A stretch of 64,000 nucleotides of DNA from Nitrospirillum sp034653275 (GTDB taxonomy: Bacteria > Pseudomonadota > Alphaproteobacteria > Azospirillales > Azospirillaceae). The translations under genes and the position numbers were made by a program. Under the pieces are notes generated by a model. It made no database searches. It saw nothing but the letters and a program-made list of their open reading frames with translations, and was not told where the DNA came from. The stretch lies in assembly GCF_034653275.1 (NCBI RefSeq), contig NZ_JAYEES010000004.1, positions 248,001-312,000 of the forward strand, read 5' to 3'. Below, one piece after another: positions 36,225-46,096 of this stretch (position 1 is the stretch's first letter; each line of letters starts with the position of its first letter).

Positions 36225-38291
36225 ATGCCGAAACTGACCATCGACGGTATCGAGCTTGAAGTGGCGCCTGGCACCTCCGTGCTGCAGGCCTGCGAGCAGC
36301 TGGGCATCGAGGTTCCGCGCTTCTGCTATCACGAGAAGCTGTCGGTCCCGGCCAACTGCCGCATGTGCCTGGTGGAGATGGAGAAGGCGCCCAAGCCCAT
36401 CGCCAGCTGCGCCATGCCCTGCGGCGAAGGCATGGTGATCAAGACCGACACCGACACCGTGCACAAGGCGCGCAAGGGGGTGATGGAGTTCCTGCTCATC
36501 AACCACCCGCTGGACTGCCCCATCTGCGACCAGGGCGGCGAGTGCGACCTGCAGGACCAGGCCGTGGGCTACGGTTTCGACCGGGGCCGCTATGGTGAGG
36601 AAAAGCGCGCGGTCAAGGACAAGAACCTGGGCCCGCTGATCAAGACGATCATGACGCGCTGCATCCACTGCACGCGCTGCATCCGCTTCAGCGATGAGAT
36701 CGCGGGCGTGTCCGTGATGGGCGCCACCGGCCGTGGCGAGCACATGGAGATCGGCACCTACGTCGAGGCCGCCGTCTCGTCCGAGCTGTCGGGCAACCTG
36801 GTGGACGTGTGCCCCGTGGGCGCGCTGACCTCCAAGCCCTACGCCTTCACCGCCCGCCCCTGGGAACTGCGCAAGACGGAATTGGTGGACGTCCTGGACG
36901 CCGTCGGTTCCAACATCCGCATCGACACCCGCGGCGGCGAAGTGCTGCGCATCCTCCCCCGCCTGAACGAGGCGGTGAACGAGGAATGGATCAGCGACAA
37001 GACCCGCTACGCCCATGACGGCCTGAAGCGCCAGCGCCTGGACCGCCCGTACATCCGCGAGAATGGCAAGCTGCGCGCCGCCTCGTGGGAAGAGGCCTTG
37101 GCCCTGACCGCCTCCAAGCTGAAGGGTGCCGCGCCGGAGAAGATCGCCGCCATCGCCGGCGATCTGGCCGACGCCGAAAGCCTGCTGGCCCTGAAGGACC
37201 TGCTGGGCGGCATGGGTGTGGCCAGCCTGGAAAGCCGCCAGGACGGCAGCGCCATCGACGCGGCATCCCGCGCCGGCTACATCTTCAACAGCACCATCGC
37301 GGGCATCGAGCAGGCGGACCAGATCCTTCTGATCGGCACCAACCCGCGCTGGGAAGGCAGCCTGGTCAACGCCCGCATCCGCAAGCGCTACCTGCAGGGT
37401 GGCCTGACCGTCACCGTGCTGGGCCCGCGCGTCGATCTGACCTTCCCCATCGAGCACCTGGGCAACGACGCCACGCTGCTGAACGCCATCGCCGACGGCA
37501 GCCACCCCTACGCCGAGACGCTGAAGGCCGCCAAGAAGCCCCTGCTGATCCTGGGCTCCGGCGCCCTGGCCCGTGCCGACGGCGCCGCCGTCTGGGCCGC
37601 CGCCCGCGCGGTGGCCGAGGCCTGCGGCCTGGTGCGCGAGGACTGGAACGGCTTCAACGTCCTGCACCGGGCGGCCTCCCGCGTCGGCGCCCTGGACCTG
37701 GGCTTCCTGCCCGCCAAGGGCGGCCGCGACCTGGCCGGCATCCTGGACGGCGCCCGCAAGGGCGAGGTCGAGGTGGTCTACCTGCTGGGCGCCGACGAGA
37801 TCGACGCCCAGAACTTCGGTCGCGCCTTCGTGATCTACCAGGGCCACCACGGCGACCGGGGCGCCCACCGCGCCGACGTCATCCTGCCGGGTGCCGCCTA
37901 CACCGAGAAGAACGCGACCTACGTCAACACCGAGGGCCGCGCCCAGCATACCCGCCAGGCCACCTTCCCGGTGGGCGAGGCGCGCGAGGATTGGAAGATC
38001 ATCCGCGCGCTGTCGGGCGCCCTGGGCAAGCCCCTGCCGTATGACACCCTGCAGCAGCTGCGCAAGCGGCTGGCCGACGCCAACCCGGTGTTCGCCCAGA
38101 TCGACCGCGCCACGCCGGCCGCCTGGGGTGCCTTTGGTACCGCCGGTGCCGTGGCCGCCGCCCCCTTCACCCTGCCGGTGGAGAACTTCTACATGACCGA
38201 CGCGATCAGCCGCGCCTCGGCCACCATGGCCGAATGCACGGAGGCCTTCGTGTCGCCCGCCGTTGCCGAGAGGACCGGTACCCATGGCTGA
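36225..38291 (+). CDS. nuoG: NADH-quinone oxidoreductase subunit G
   Basis: 688 aa, the 75-kDa subunit. The N-terminal ferredoxin-like part binds N1b (C34, C45 and C48 in CRMCLVE, plus a later Cys), then the His-containing N5 site (HPLDCPICDQGGECDLQD region) and N4 (TRCIHCTRCIRFSDEIAG ... CPVGALTSKP). The rest is a molybdopterin-oxidoreductase-like domain without the cofactor. The gene overlaps nuoH by 8 bp. Confidence 0.97.
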   Translation: MPKLTIDGIELEVAPGTSVLQACEQLGIEVPRFCYHEKLSVPANCRMCLVEMEKAPKPIASCAMPCGEGMVIKTDTDTVHKARKGVMEFLLINHPLDCPICDQGGECDLQDQAVGYGFDRGRYGEEKRAVKDKNLGPLIKTIMTRCIHCTRCIRFSDEIAGVSVMGATGRGEHMEIGTYVEAAVSSELSGNLVDVCPVGALTSKPYAFTARPWELRKTELVDVLDAVGSNIRIDTRGGEVLRILPRLNEAVNEEWISDKTRYAHDGLKRQRLDRPYIRENGKLRAASWEEALALTASKLKGAAPEKIAAIAGDLADAESLLALKDLLGGMGVASLESRQDGSAIDAASRAGYIFNSTIAGIEQADQILLIGTNPRWEGSLVNARIRKRYLQGGLTVTVLGPRVDLTFPIEHLGNDATLLNAIADGSHPYAETLKAAKKPLLILGSGALARADGAAVWAAARAVAEACGLVREDWNGFNVLHRAASRVGALDLGFLPAKGGRDLAGILDGARKGEVEVVYLLGADEIDAQNFGRAFVIYQGHHGDRGAHRADVILPGAAYTEKNATYVNTEGRAQHTRQATFPVGEAREDWKIIRALSGALGKPLPYDTLQQLRKRLADANPVFAQIDRATPAAWGAFGTAGAVAAAPFTLPVENFYMTDAISRASATMAECTEAFVSPAVAERTGTHG

Positions 38292-39303
38292 TTTCCTCGC
38301 CCTGCACCTGGGGCTGCCCCTCACCTGGGCGACCCTGGTGGCGATCATCCTGAAGATCCTGGTGATCACGGTGCCGTTGCTGATCGCGATGGCCATGATG
38401 ACCTACATGGAACGCAAGGTGCTGGCCGCCATCCAGCTGCGCCAGGGCCCGATCCTGGTCGGCCCCTTCGGTCTGCTGCAGCCGTTCGCCGACGGCCTGA
38501 AGCTGATGACCAAGGAGACGATCATCCCGGCCGGCGCCAACCGCGCCGTGTTCCTGGTCGCGCCGATGATCACCTTCATCCTGGCGCTGGTGGCCTGGGC
38601 GGTCATCCCCTTCGGCGAGGGCCTGGTGCTGTCCGACATCAACGTCGGCGTGCTCTACCTCTTCGCCATCAGCTCGCTGGGCGTCTACGGCATCATCATG
38701 TCGGGCTGGGCGTCCAACTCGAAGTACGCCTTCCTGGGCGGCCTGCGCTCCGCCGCGCAGATGGTGTCCTACGAGGTCTCCATCGGCTTCGTCATCATCA
38801 CCGTGCTGTTGTGCGTCGGCTCGCTGAACCTGTCGGACATCGTCCGGGCGCAGAGCCACCTGTGGTTCTGCATCCCGCTATTCCCCATGTTCGTCGTGTT
38901 CTTCATCTCGGCGCTCGCGGAAACCAACCGCGCCCCCTTCGACCTGCCGGAAGGCGAGTCCGAACTGGTGGGCGGTTTCCACACCGAATACTCGGCCATG
39001 ACCTTCGCCCTGTTCTTCCTGGGCGAGTACATCAGCATGCTCCTGATGAGCGGGATGACCTCCATCCTGTTCCTGGGCGGCTGGCAGCCCTTCCCCTTCC
39101 TGGGCTTCATCCCCGGCCCGCTGAACCTGATCATCAAGATCTGCCTCCTGATGTTCGTGTTCATCTGGGTGCGCGGCACGCTGCCCCGCTACCGCTATGA
39201 CCAGCTGATGCGCCTGGGCTGGAAGGTCTTCCTGCCGTTCTCCCTGGTCTGGGTGATCCTGACTTCCGGCTTCCTTGTCTACTTCGACAAGCTGCCGCAC
39301 TGA
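38284..39303 (+). CDS. nuoH: NADH-quinone oxidoreductase subunit H
   Basis: 339 aa from ATG 38284, within the last codons of nuoG. An eight-helix membrane subunit forming the quinone tunnel: YMERKVLAAIQLRQGP near the N-terminus, GWASNSKYAFLGGLRSAAQM and AETNRAPFDLPEGESELV are the conserved loops, the last carrying the Glu residues of the E-channel. It links the hydrophilic arm to the proton pumps. Confidence 0.97.
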   Translation: MADFLALHLGLPLTWATLVAIILKILVITVPLLIAMAMMTYMERKVLAAIQLRQGPILVGPFGLLQPFADGLKLMTKETIIPAGANRAVFLVAPMITFILALVAWAVIPFGEGLVLSDINVGVLYLFAISSLGVYGIIMSGWASNSKYAFLGGLRSAAQMVSYEVSIGFVIITVLLCVGSLNLSDIVRAQSHLWFCIPLFPMFVVFFISALAETNRAPFDLPEGESELVGGFHTEYSAMTFALFFLGEYISMLLMSGMTSILFLGGWQPFPFLGFIPGPLNLIIKICLLMFVFIWVRGTLPRYRYDQLMRLGWKVFLPFSLVWVILTSGFLVYFDKLPH

Positions 39304-39392
39304 GCGATGCGTCCCCGCCCCGGGCGGGACTTTGGTACTGACTTGTGACCGCGGGGGGAGCCGCCCCCCGCATCAAGGAATGAGGTGACGAC

Positions 39393-39881
39393 ATGGCCTG
39401 GCTCGACCGTACGGCGCGCGGCCTGTTCATGACCGAGCTGGTGAAGGGCTTCGCCCTGACCTTCAGCTACATGTTCAAGCCCCGGGTGACGCTCAACTAC
39501 CCGTATGAGCGCAGCCCGCTGAGCCCCCGCTTCCGCGGCGAACACGCGCTGCGCCGCTATCCCAACGGGGAAGAGCGCTGCATCGCCTGCAAGCTGTGCG
39601 AAGCGGTGTGCCCGGCCCTGGCCATCACCATCGAAGCGGAACCCCGTGAGGACGGCTCGCGCCGGACCACCCGCTACGACATCGACATGACCAAGTGCAT
39701 CTACTGCGGTCTCTGCCAGGAGGCCTGCCCCGTAGACGCCATCGTCGAAGGGCCGAACATCGAGTTCGCCACCGAGACGCGCGAGGAGCTTTTCTACAAC
39801 AAGGAAAAGCTGCTGGCGAACGGCGACCGCTGGGAACCCCTGCTGGCGGCCAACATCGCCGCGGATGCGCCCTACCGCTGA
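39393..39881 (+). CDS. nuoI: NADH-quinone oxidoreductase subunit I
   Basis: 162 aa. Two [4Fe-4S] ferredoxin motifs, CIACKLCEAVCPALAI and CIYCGLCQEACPVDAI, bind N6a and N6b, which conduct electrons to N2 in NuoB. The N-terminal amphipathic segment (FALTFSYMFKPRVTLNYP) docks it on the membrane arm. An 89-bp gap precedes and a 167-bp gap follows, both without other genes. Confidence 0.97.
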   Translation: MAWLDRTARGLFMTELVKGFALTFSYMFKPRVTLNYPYERSPLSPRFRGEHALRRYPNGEERCIACKLCEAVCPALAITIEAEPREDGSRRTTRYDIDMTKCIYCGLCQEACPVDAIVEGPNIEFATETREELFYNKEKLLANGDRWEPLLAANIAADAPYR

Positions 39882-40048
39882 GCCTGAGCGCCTTTTTTCA
39901 AGCCTTGTGACGCCTAACCCCGTGACACCCGCGCGCGGGATCGCCCGCGCCCCCGACGTCGAGTCAGGGACCCAGACGATGGGCCCGGTTACCGGAGAGA
40001 AATCTTGATCGCCAACGTCCGCAACCCGCACCGGAAGGAGAGCCGCCG

Positions 40049-40657
40049 ATGATACTGCCCGCTCTCGCCTTCTATCTGTTCGCCGCCGTGCTGGTGCTGG
40101 CCGGCATGCTGGTGATCACGGCGCGCAACCCGGTGCACTCCGTCCTGTTCCTGATCCTGGCCTTCTTCAACGCGGCCGGCCTGTTCGTGCTGATCGGGGC
40201 GGAATTCGTGGCGATGATCCTGGTCATCGTCTACGTGGGCGCCGTGGCGGTGCTGTTCCTCTTTGTCGTCATGATGCTGGACATCAACTTCCAGGAACTG
40301 CGCAAGGGCTTCCTGCGCTACCTGCCGGCGGGCCTCGCCGTGGGGGCGGCCCTGCTGGCGGAACTGGGCCTGGTGATCTCCGGCTGGGTCTACGCCGGCC
40401 CGGCGGACAGCGTCCGCGCGGCGCCGACGCCGGAAAGCGTGGGCAACGCCCAGGCGCTGGGCGACCTGCTCTACACCCAATACGCCTTCATCTTCGAGGC
40501 CTCCGGCCTGGTGCTGCTGGTCGCCATGATCGGCGCCATCGTGCTGACCCTGCGCTCGCGCAAGGGCGTGCGCCGCCAGGTCATCGCCGACCAGCTGGCC
40601 CGCCGCCGCGAGGACGTGGTGGCCGTGGTCAAGGTCCAGACCGGGGAGGGCGTGTAA
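40049..40657 (+). CDS. nuoJ: NADH-quinone oxidoreductase subunit J
   Basis: 202 aa, five transmembrane helices. Family features: ARNPVHSVLFLILAFFNAA, then FVAMILVIVYVGAVAVLFLFV with the pi-bulge helix TM3, and MMLDINFQELRKG after it. It belongs to the membrane arm near NuoA and NuoK. The C-terminal 30 residues (RRQVIADQLARRRED...) form a charged cytoplasmic tail. Preceded by GGAAGGAG. Confidence 0.95.
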   Translation: MILPALAFYLFAAVLVLAGMLVITARNPVHSVLFLILAFFNAAGLFVLIGAEFVAMILVIVYVGAVAVLFLFVVMMLDINFQELRKGFLRYLPAGLAVGAALLAELGLVISGWVYAGPADSVRAAPTPESVGNAQALGDLLYTQYAFIFEASGLVLLVAMIGAIVLTLRSRKGVRRQVIADQLARRREDVVAVVKVQTGEGV

Positions 40658-40660
40658 ACC

Positions 40661-40981
40661 ATGGAAAACATGATGGATATCGGTCTGGGCCACTACCTGT
40701 CGGTGGCGGCCATCCTGTTCATCCTGGGCGTGTTCGGCATCTTCCTGAACCGCCGCAACGTCATCATCATCCTGATGTCGATCGAGCTGATCCTGCTCGC
40801 CGTCAACATCAACCTCGTCGCCTTCTCGGTCTTCCTGCACGATCTCGTGGGACAGGTGTTCGCCCTGTTCATCCTGACCGTTGCGGCTGCCGAGGCCGCC
40901 ATCGGCCTCGCCATCCTCGTCATCTACTTCCGCAACCGTGGCTCGATCGCGGTTGAGGACATCAACCTGATGAAGGGTTGA
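40661..40981 (+). CDS. nuoK: NADH-quinone oxidoreductase subunit K
   Basis: 106 aa from ATG 40661; ATGs at codons 4 and 5 would give the more usual 102-103 aa. The three-helix Mrp-type subunit has GLGHYLSVAAILFILGVFGI, LNRRNVIIILMSIELILLAVN (with the essential TM2 Glu) and AAAEAAIGLAILVIYFRNRG (with the TM3 Glu). It lies 3 bp after nuoJ and 5 bp before nuoL. Confidence 0.96.
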   Translation: MENMMDIGLGHYLSVAAILFILGVFGIFLNRRNVIIILMSIELILLAVNINLVAFSVFLHDLVGQVFALFILTVAAAEAAIGLAILVIYFRNRGSIAVEDINLMKG

Positions 40982-40986
40982 GGGTC

Positions 40987-42933
40987 ATGGCCGTTATCGC
41001 AGCAATCTTCCTGCCGCTCCTCGCGGCGTTCATCGCCGGCTTCTTCGGCCGCCGCATCGGTGACCTGGGTTCCCAGCTCGTCACCTGCGGCGCCATGGTG
41101 GCGGCACTGGTCCTGTCCGTCATCCTGTTCATCGACGTGGCCGTGAACGGACATGCCACCGTGGTTCCGCTGGCCAACTGGGTCGCCAGCGGCGACTTCC
41201 ACGTCGATTGGGCCCTGCGCGTCGATACCCTGACGGCGGTCATGCTGATCGTGGTCAACGGCGTGTCGACCATGGTCCACATCTACTCCGTCGGCTACAT
41301 GAGCCATGACCCGGACAAGCCCCGGTTCATGTCCTACCTCAGCCTGTTCACCTTCATGATGCTCATGCTGGTGACCTCGGACAATTTGGTGCAGATGTTC
41401 TTCGGCTGGGAGGGTGTCGGTGTCGCCTCCTACCTGCTGATCAACTTCTGGTTCGAGAAGAAGAGCGCCAACGACGCCTCCATGAAGGCGTTCCTGGTGA
41501 ACCGCGTGGGTGACTTCGGCTTCGCCCTGGGCATCTTCTCGATCTTCATCATCTTCGGCAGCGTCGAATTCGGCACGATCTTCCCGGCCGCCGCTGGCAA
41601 GGCCCACGCCACCTTCAACTTCCTGGGCTGGCATGTGTCGGCGCTGGACTGCGCCTGCCTGCTGCTGTTCGTCGGCGCGATGGGCAAGTCGGCCCAGCTG
41701 GGCCTGCACACCTGGCTGCCGGACGCGATGGAGGGCCCGACCCCGGTGTCGGCCCTCATCCACGCCGCCACCATGGTGACCGCCGGCGTCTTCATGCTGG
41801 CCCGCATGAGCCCGGTGTTCGAGTACGCCCCCACCGCGCTGGCCGTGGTGACCGTGCTGGGCGCCCTGACCGCCTTCGTCGCCGCCACGATCGGCATGAC
41901 CCAGTTCGACATCAAGCGCGTCATCGCCTATTCGACGATGAGCCAGCTGGGCTACATGTTCTTCGCCATCGGCGTGTCGGCTTACCAGGCCGCCGTCTTC
42001 CACCTGATGACCCACGCCTTCTTCAAGGCCCTGCTGTTCCTGGGCGCCGGTTCCGTCATCCACGCCATGTCGGGTGAGCAGGACATGCGCAAGATGGGCG
42101 GCATCGCCAGGCTCATCCCCTTCACCTATGTGGTGATGTGGATTGGCAACCTGGCCCTGGCCGGTGTCGGCATTCCCGGCGTGTACGGTTTCGCGGGCTT
42201 CTACTCCAAGGACATCGTCCTGGAGGCCGCCTACGGCTCCGGCACCGCCGTCGGCCACTTCGCCTACTGGCTGGGCATCGCCGCCGCCTTCATGACCGCC
42301 TTCTACTCCTGGCGCTTGCTGATCATGACCTTCCATGGCAAGCCGCGCGCCTCCAAGGAGGTCATGGACCACGTGCACGAAAGCCCGCTGGTCATGACCG
42401 GTCCGCTGACCGTGCTGGCCATCGGCGCCCTGGTCGCCGGTATCGGCGGCTACGAGTGGTTCGTCGGCCATGCCGCCCGCGCCGAATTCTGGCGCGGCGC
42501 CATCCAGGTCCTGCACGCCCATGACAGCATCCACGCCGCCCATGAGGGTCCGGAATGGGTGGGCCTCCTGCCACTGATCGTCGGCTTGGCTGGCATCGGC
42601 CTGGCCTACGTCTGCTACATGTTTGTGCCCGGCATCCCGGCGACCTTCACCAAGATCGTGAAGCCGCTGCACGTGCTGGTCTTCAACAAGTACTTCTTCG
42701 ACCAGATTTACGACGTGCTGTTCGTGAAGCCGGCCCAGGTCCTTGGCTTCGGCCTGTGGAAGGCCGGTGACGGCGCCATTATCGACGGCCTCGGCCCCGA
42801 TGGCGTCGCCAAGACCACCCGCGGCGTGGCCGCCGGCGTCAGCCGTCTGCAGTCCGGGTACGTCTACCACTACGCATTCGCCATGGTGATCGGCGTGGTC
42901 GCGCTGGTCGGCTGGTTCTACTTCAAGCCCTGA
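40987..42933 (+). CDS. nuoL: NADH-quinone oxidoreductase subunit L
   Basis: 648 aa from ATG 40987 with GAGGGT upstream; a TTG three codons earlier is unlikely. The largest antiporter-like proton pump: FFGWEGVGVASYLLINFWF (TM5 Glu), MGKSAQLGLHTWLPDAMEGP (TM7 Lys), HAATMVTAGVFMLARM, and the C-terminal lateral helix region that spans NuoM and NuoN. The last segment (FAMVIGVVALVGWFYF) is its final anchor. Confidence 0.97.
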   Translation: MAVIAAIFLPLLAAFIAGFFGRRIGDLGSQLVTCGAMVAALVLSVILFIDVAVNGHATVVPLANWVASGDFHVDWALRVDTLTAVMLIVVNGVSTMVHIYSVGYMSHDPDKPRFMSYLSLFTFMMLMLVTSDNLVQMFFGWEGVGVASYLLINFWFEKKSANDASMKAFLVNRVGDFGFALGIFSIFIIFGSVEFGTIFPAAAGKAHATFNFLGWHVSALDCACLLLFVGAMGKSAQLGLHTWLPDAMEGPTPVSALIHAATMVTAGVFMLARMSPVFEYAPTALAVVTVLGALTAFVAATIGMTQFDIKRVIAYSTMSQLGYMFFAIGVSAYQAAVFHLMTHAFFKALLFLGAGSVIHAMSGEQDMRKMGGIARLIPFTYVVMWIGNLALAGVGIPGVYGFAGFYSKDIVLEAAYGSGTAVGHFAYWLGIAAAFMTAFYSWRLLIMTFHGKPRASKEVMDHVHESPLVMTGPLTVLAIGALVAGIGGYEWFVGHAARAEFWRGAIQVLHAHDSIHAAHEGPEWVGLLPLIVGLAGIGLAYVCYMFVPGIPATFTKIVKPLHVLVFNKYFFDQIYDVLFVKPAQVLGFGLWKAGDGAIIDGLGPDGVAKTTRGVAAGVSRLQSGYVYHYAFAMVIGVVALVGWFYFKP

Positions 42934-42952
42934 GCAGGACGAGGCATCTAAG

Positions 42953-44638
42953 ATGGCTGATTGGCCGATCCTGTCGCTGACGACGTTCCTTCCGTCGATT
43001 GGCGCCCTACTCATCCTGCTGGTGCGCGGCGAAGAACAGGCCGTGGCGCGGAACGCGAAGGCGATCGCCCTCGCGACGTCGCTTCTCACCTTCATCGTTT
43101 CGCTGTTCATCCTGGTGAAGTTCGACCCCTCCAGCGCCGGCTTCCAGCTGGTGGAGGAACACAGCTGGATCCCCGCCCTGGGCATCCAGTACCTGCGCGG
43201 CATCGACGGCGTGTCCGTCTGGTTCGTGCTGGCCTCGACCTTCCTCACGCCCGTCTGCGTGCTGGCCTCCTGGGACAGCATCGAGAAGCGCGTGAAGGAG
43301 TTCATGATGTCGCTCCTGCTGCTGGAGACCATGCTGGTCGGCATGTTCACCGCGCTGGACTTCATCCTGTTCTACATCTTCTTCGAAGGTGTCCTGCTGC
43401 CGATGTTCCTGATGATCGGCGTGTGGGGTGGTCCGGGCCGCATCTATGCCGCCTACAAGTTCTTCATCTACACCTTCATCGGCTCCGTCCTGATGCTGCT
43501 GGCCATCGTCGCCATGTACCTGCAGGTCGGCACGATGGACATGCGGGTGATGCTGGACCACACCTTCGACCCGTCCATGCAGAAGATCCTGTGGCTGGCC
43601 TTCTTCGCCGCCTTCGCGGTGAAGACCCCGATGTGGCCGTTCCACACCTGGCTGCCCTTCGCCCACGTGGAGGCGCCGACCGCCGGCTCCGTCATGCTGG
43701 CCGGCGTCATGCTGAAGATGGGCGGTTACGGTCTGATCCGCGCCAACCTGCAGATGCTGCCCATCGGCTCGGCCACCTACACCAACCTGGTGTTCGTGAT
43801 GTCGGTCGTCGCCATCATCTACACCTCGCTGGTGGCGCTGGCGCAGACCGACATGAAGAAGATGATCGCCTATTCCTCCGTGGCCCACATGGGTTACGTC
43901 AGCATGGGCATCTTCTCCGCCAACGCCCAGGGCCTGGACGGCGCCATGTTCCAGATGCTGTCGCACACCGTGGTGTCGGCGGCCCTCTTCCTCTGCATCG
44001 GCGTGGTCTACAACCGCCTGCACACCCGTGAGATCGCGCGCTACGGCGGCATGGCGCACAACATGCCCAAGTACGCCGTGGTGTTCATGCTGTTCATGCT
44101 GGCCTCGGTCGGCCTGCCCGGCACCTCGGGTTTCGTGGGTGAGTTCCTGTCCATGCTGGGCGCGTACGAGGCCAACACCTGGGTGGGCCTGTTCGCCTCC
44201 ACCGGCCTGGTGTTCGGCGCCGCCTACATGCTGCTGCTCTATCGCAAGCTATTCTACGGCAAGCTGGAGAAGCCGGACGTGATCGCCATGCCCGACCTGA
44301 ACGGGAAGGAGATCGTCTACTTCGCCCCGCTGGTCGCCATCGTCATCATGATGGGCGTCTACCCGAAGAGCTTCAGCAGCGTGTACGCCGCGTCGCTGGA
44401 CCACATCCTGTCGCACCACCGCGAGGCCCTGGCCGCCGAGGGTTTGACCCCGCCGGTCGCCAACCCGGCCTCCGCCTTCGTCCCGGCCGCCAACGCCGGG
44501 ACCCTCTCGGCCCATCCGGCGACCAGCGAGACGCCGGGCACCGAGCCGGCGGTTGAGCCGACCACTTCTGAAACGCCCGCCGAAGCGCCCGCCCAGAGCG
44601 AGCCCAAGGCGGACGCCAACCCCGACGCCGGCCACTGA
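42953..44638 (+). CDS. nuoM: NADH-quinone oxidoreductase subunit M with extended low-complexity C-terminus
   Basis: 561 aa. The antiporter-like core (about 1-500) has ILFYIFFEGVLLPMFLMIGVW (TM5 Glu), VKTPMWPFHTWLPFAHVEAP (TM7 Lys) and AYSSVAHMGYVSMG. Family members end soon after the final helix (VYAASLDHIL here); this one goes on for about 65 further residues made mostly of Ala, Pro, Thr, Glu and Ser (AHPATSETPGTEPAVEP and similar repeats). The tail is in frame and GC-rich, so probably translated. Confidence 0.96.
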   Translation: MADWPILSLTTFLPSIGALLILLVRGEEQAVARNAKAIALATSLLTFIVSLFILVKFDPSSAGFQLVEEHSWIPALGIQYLRGIDGVSVWFVLASTFLTPVCVLASWDSIEKRVKEFMMSLLLLETMLVGMFTALDFILFYIFFEGVLLPMFLMIGVWGGPGRIYAAYKFFIYTFIGSVLMLLAIVAMYLQVGTMDMRVMLDHTFDPSMQKILWLAFFAAFAVKTPMWPFHTWLPFAHVEAPTAGSVMLAGVMLKMGGYGLIRANLQMLPIGSATYTNLVFVMSVVAIIYTSLVALAQTDMKKMIAYSSVAHMGYVSMGIFSANAQGLDGAMFQMLSHTVVSAALFLCIGVVYNRLHTREIARYGGMAHNMPKYAVVFMLFMLASVGLPGTSGFVGEFLSMLGAYEANTWVGLFASTGLVFGAAYMLLLYRKLFYGKLEKPDVIAMPDLNGKEIVYFAPLVAIVIMMGVYPKSFSSVYAASLDHILSHHREALAAEGLTPPVANPASAFVPAANAGTLSAHPATSETPGTEPAVEPTTSETPAEAPAQSEPKADANPDAGH

Positions 44639-44656
44639 TCCAGCGGGAAACGATCC

Positions 44657-46096
44657 ATGCAACCTGTCCTTACCGATCTGATCCCGGCCCTGCCTGAGAT
44701 CTTCCTGGCCGTGGCGGCGCTCGCGCTGCTGATGCTGGGTGTGTTCAGCGGCAAGAATGGCACCCGCCTGGTCAGCGGCCTGGCCGTGGTGGCGCTGGTG
44801 GTGACCGCCGTGCTGCTGTTCCGCCAGGAAGGCTACGACGTGGCCTTCTCCGGCCTGTTCATCACCGATGGCTTCGCCGTCTTCTCCAAGCTGCTGGTCC
44901 TGCTGGGTACCGGCCTCTCCATCGTCATCGCCCAGAACTTCATTGCTCGCGAGGACATGGACCGGTTCGAGTATCCGGTGCTCATGCTGCTGGCGACCGT
45001 CGGCATGATGATGATGGTGTCGGCCAACGACCTGCTGACCCTGTATGTCGGCCTGGAACTGCAGAGCCTGTCGCTCTACGTCATCGCGTCCTTCCGCCGC
45101 GATTTCGCCAAGAGCACCGAGGCCGGCCTGAAGTACTTCGTGCTGGGCGCCTTGTCCTCCGGCATGCTGCTGTACGGCATCAGCCTGATCTACGGCTTCG
45201 CCGGCACCACCAACTTCATCACCATCGCCCAGGTCCTGCAGGCCGGCCCGGCGTCCCTGGGCGTCATCGTCGGCCTGGTCTTCGTCGCCGCCGGCCTGGC
45301 CTTCAAGATCTCCGCCGTGCCGTTCCACATGTGGACGCCGGACGTGTACGAGGGCGCCCCCACCCCGGTCACGGCCTTCTTCGCCGTGGCGCCCAAGGTG
45401 GCCGCCATCTGCCTGTTCATCCGCGTGCTGGAGGGGCCCTTCGGTTCCCTGCTGCCGCAGTGGCGCCAGGTGATCGAGTTCTGCTCCGTCGCTTCCATGG
45501 TGGTGGGCTCGCTGGCGGCCATCCGCCAGAGCAACATCAAGCGCCTGATGGCCTACAGCTCCATCGCCAACATCGGCTACGCCCTTGTCGGCGTGGCGGC
45601 GGGCACCGCCGAGGGCGTGCAGGCCGTGCTGATCTACATGGCGATCTACCTGGTGATGACCGTTGGCACCTTCGCCATCATCATCGGCATGCGCCAGAAG
45701 GGTAAGGCTGTGGAAGAGATCGCCGACCTGTCCGGCCTCTCCAAGACCAACCCCATGCTGGCCCTCGCCCTGGCCGTGTTCATGTTCTCCATGGCGGGCG
45801 TGCCGCCGGCGGCCGGCTTCTTCGGCAAGCTGCTGGTGTTCATGGCCGCGTGGAAGGCCGGGCTGTACCCGCTGTCCATCATCATGGCGCTGACCAGCGG
45901 CATCAGCCTCTACTATTATCTGAAGATCTGTAAGGTCTCCTGGTTCGACGACGTGAAGGAGCCGCTGGACCGTCCCACGGCCGGCCTGTCCTGGGTCGTC
46001 ACCGCCACCGCCCTGGTGGTGTTCCCGGTGGCCCTGGTGATCGGCACCCCGGTGCTGAACAGCGCCGCCGCCGCCGCCGCCAGCCTGTTCCATTGA
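44657..46096 (+). CDS. nuoN: NADH-quinone oxidoreductase subunit N
   Basis: 479 aa, third antiporter-like pump of complex I: LLTLYVGLELQSLSLYVIASF (TM5 Glu), KYFVLGALSSGMLLYGISLIY, FKISAVPFHMWTPDVYEGAP (TM7 Lys region) and NIKRLMAYSSIANIGYALVG are the signatures. It ends in an Ala-rich AAAAAASLFH and overlaps the birA start by 4 bp, tying cofactor genes to complex I transcription. Confidence 0.97.
   Translation: MQPVLTDLIPALPEIFLAVAALALLMLGVFSGKNGTRLVSGLAVVALVVTAVLLFRQEGYDVAFSGLFITDGFAVFSKLLVLLGTGLSIVIAQNFIAREDMDRFEYPVLMLLATVGMMMMVSANDLLTLYVGLELQSLSLYVIASFRRDFAKSTEAGLKYFVLGALSSGMLLYGISLIYGFAGTTNFITIAQVLQAGPASLGVIVGLVFVAAGLAFKISAVPFHMWTPDVYEGAPTPVTAFFAVAPKVAAICLFIRVLEGPFGSLLPQWRQVIEFCSVASMVVGSLAAIRQSNIKRLMAYSSIANIGYALVGVAAGTAEGVQAVLIYMAIYLVMTVGTFAIIIGMRQKGKAVEEIADLSGLSKTNPMLALALAVFMFSMAGVPPAAGFFGKLLVFMAAWKAGLYPLSIIMALTSGISLYYYLKICKVSWFDDVKEPLDRPTAGLSWVVTATALVVFPVALVIGTPVLNSAAAAAASLFH

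Noticed and set aside
36177..38396. 739-codon antisense frame over nuoG
   Set aside because: Same shadow effect; composition unlike proteins, no motif.
40924..43365. 813-codon antisense frame across nuoK-nuoL-nuoM
   Set aside because: Shadow frame of GC-rich coding DNA: Asp/Gly/His/Gln-rich composition, no motif, and it crosses three well-supported genes.
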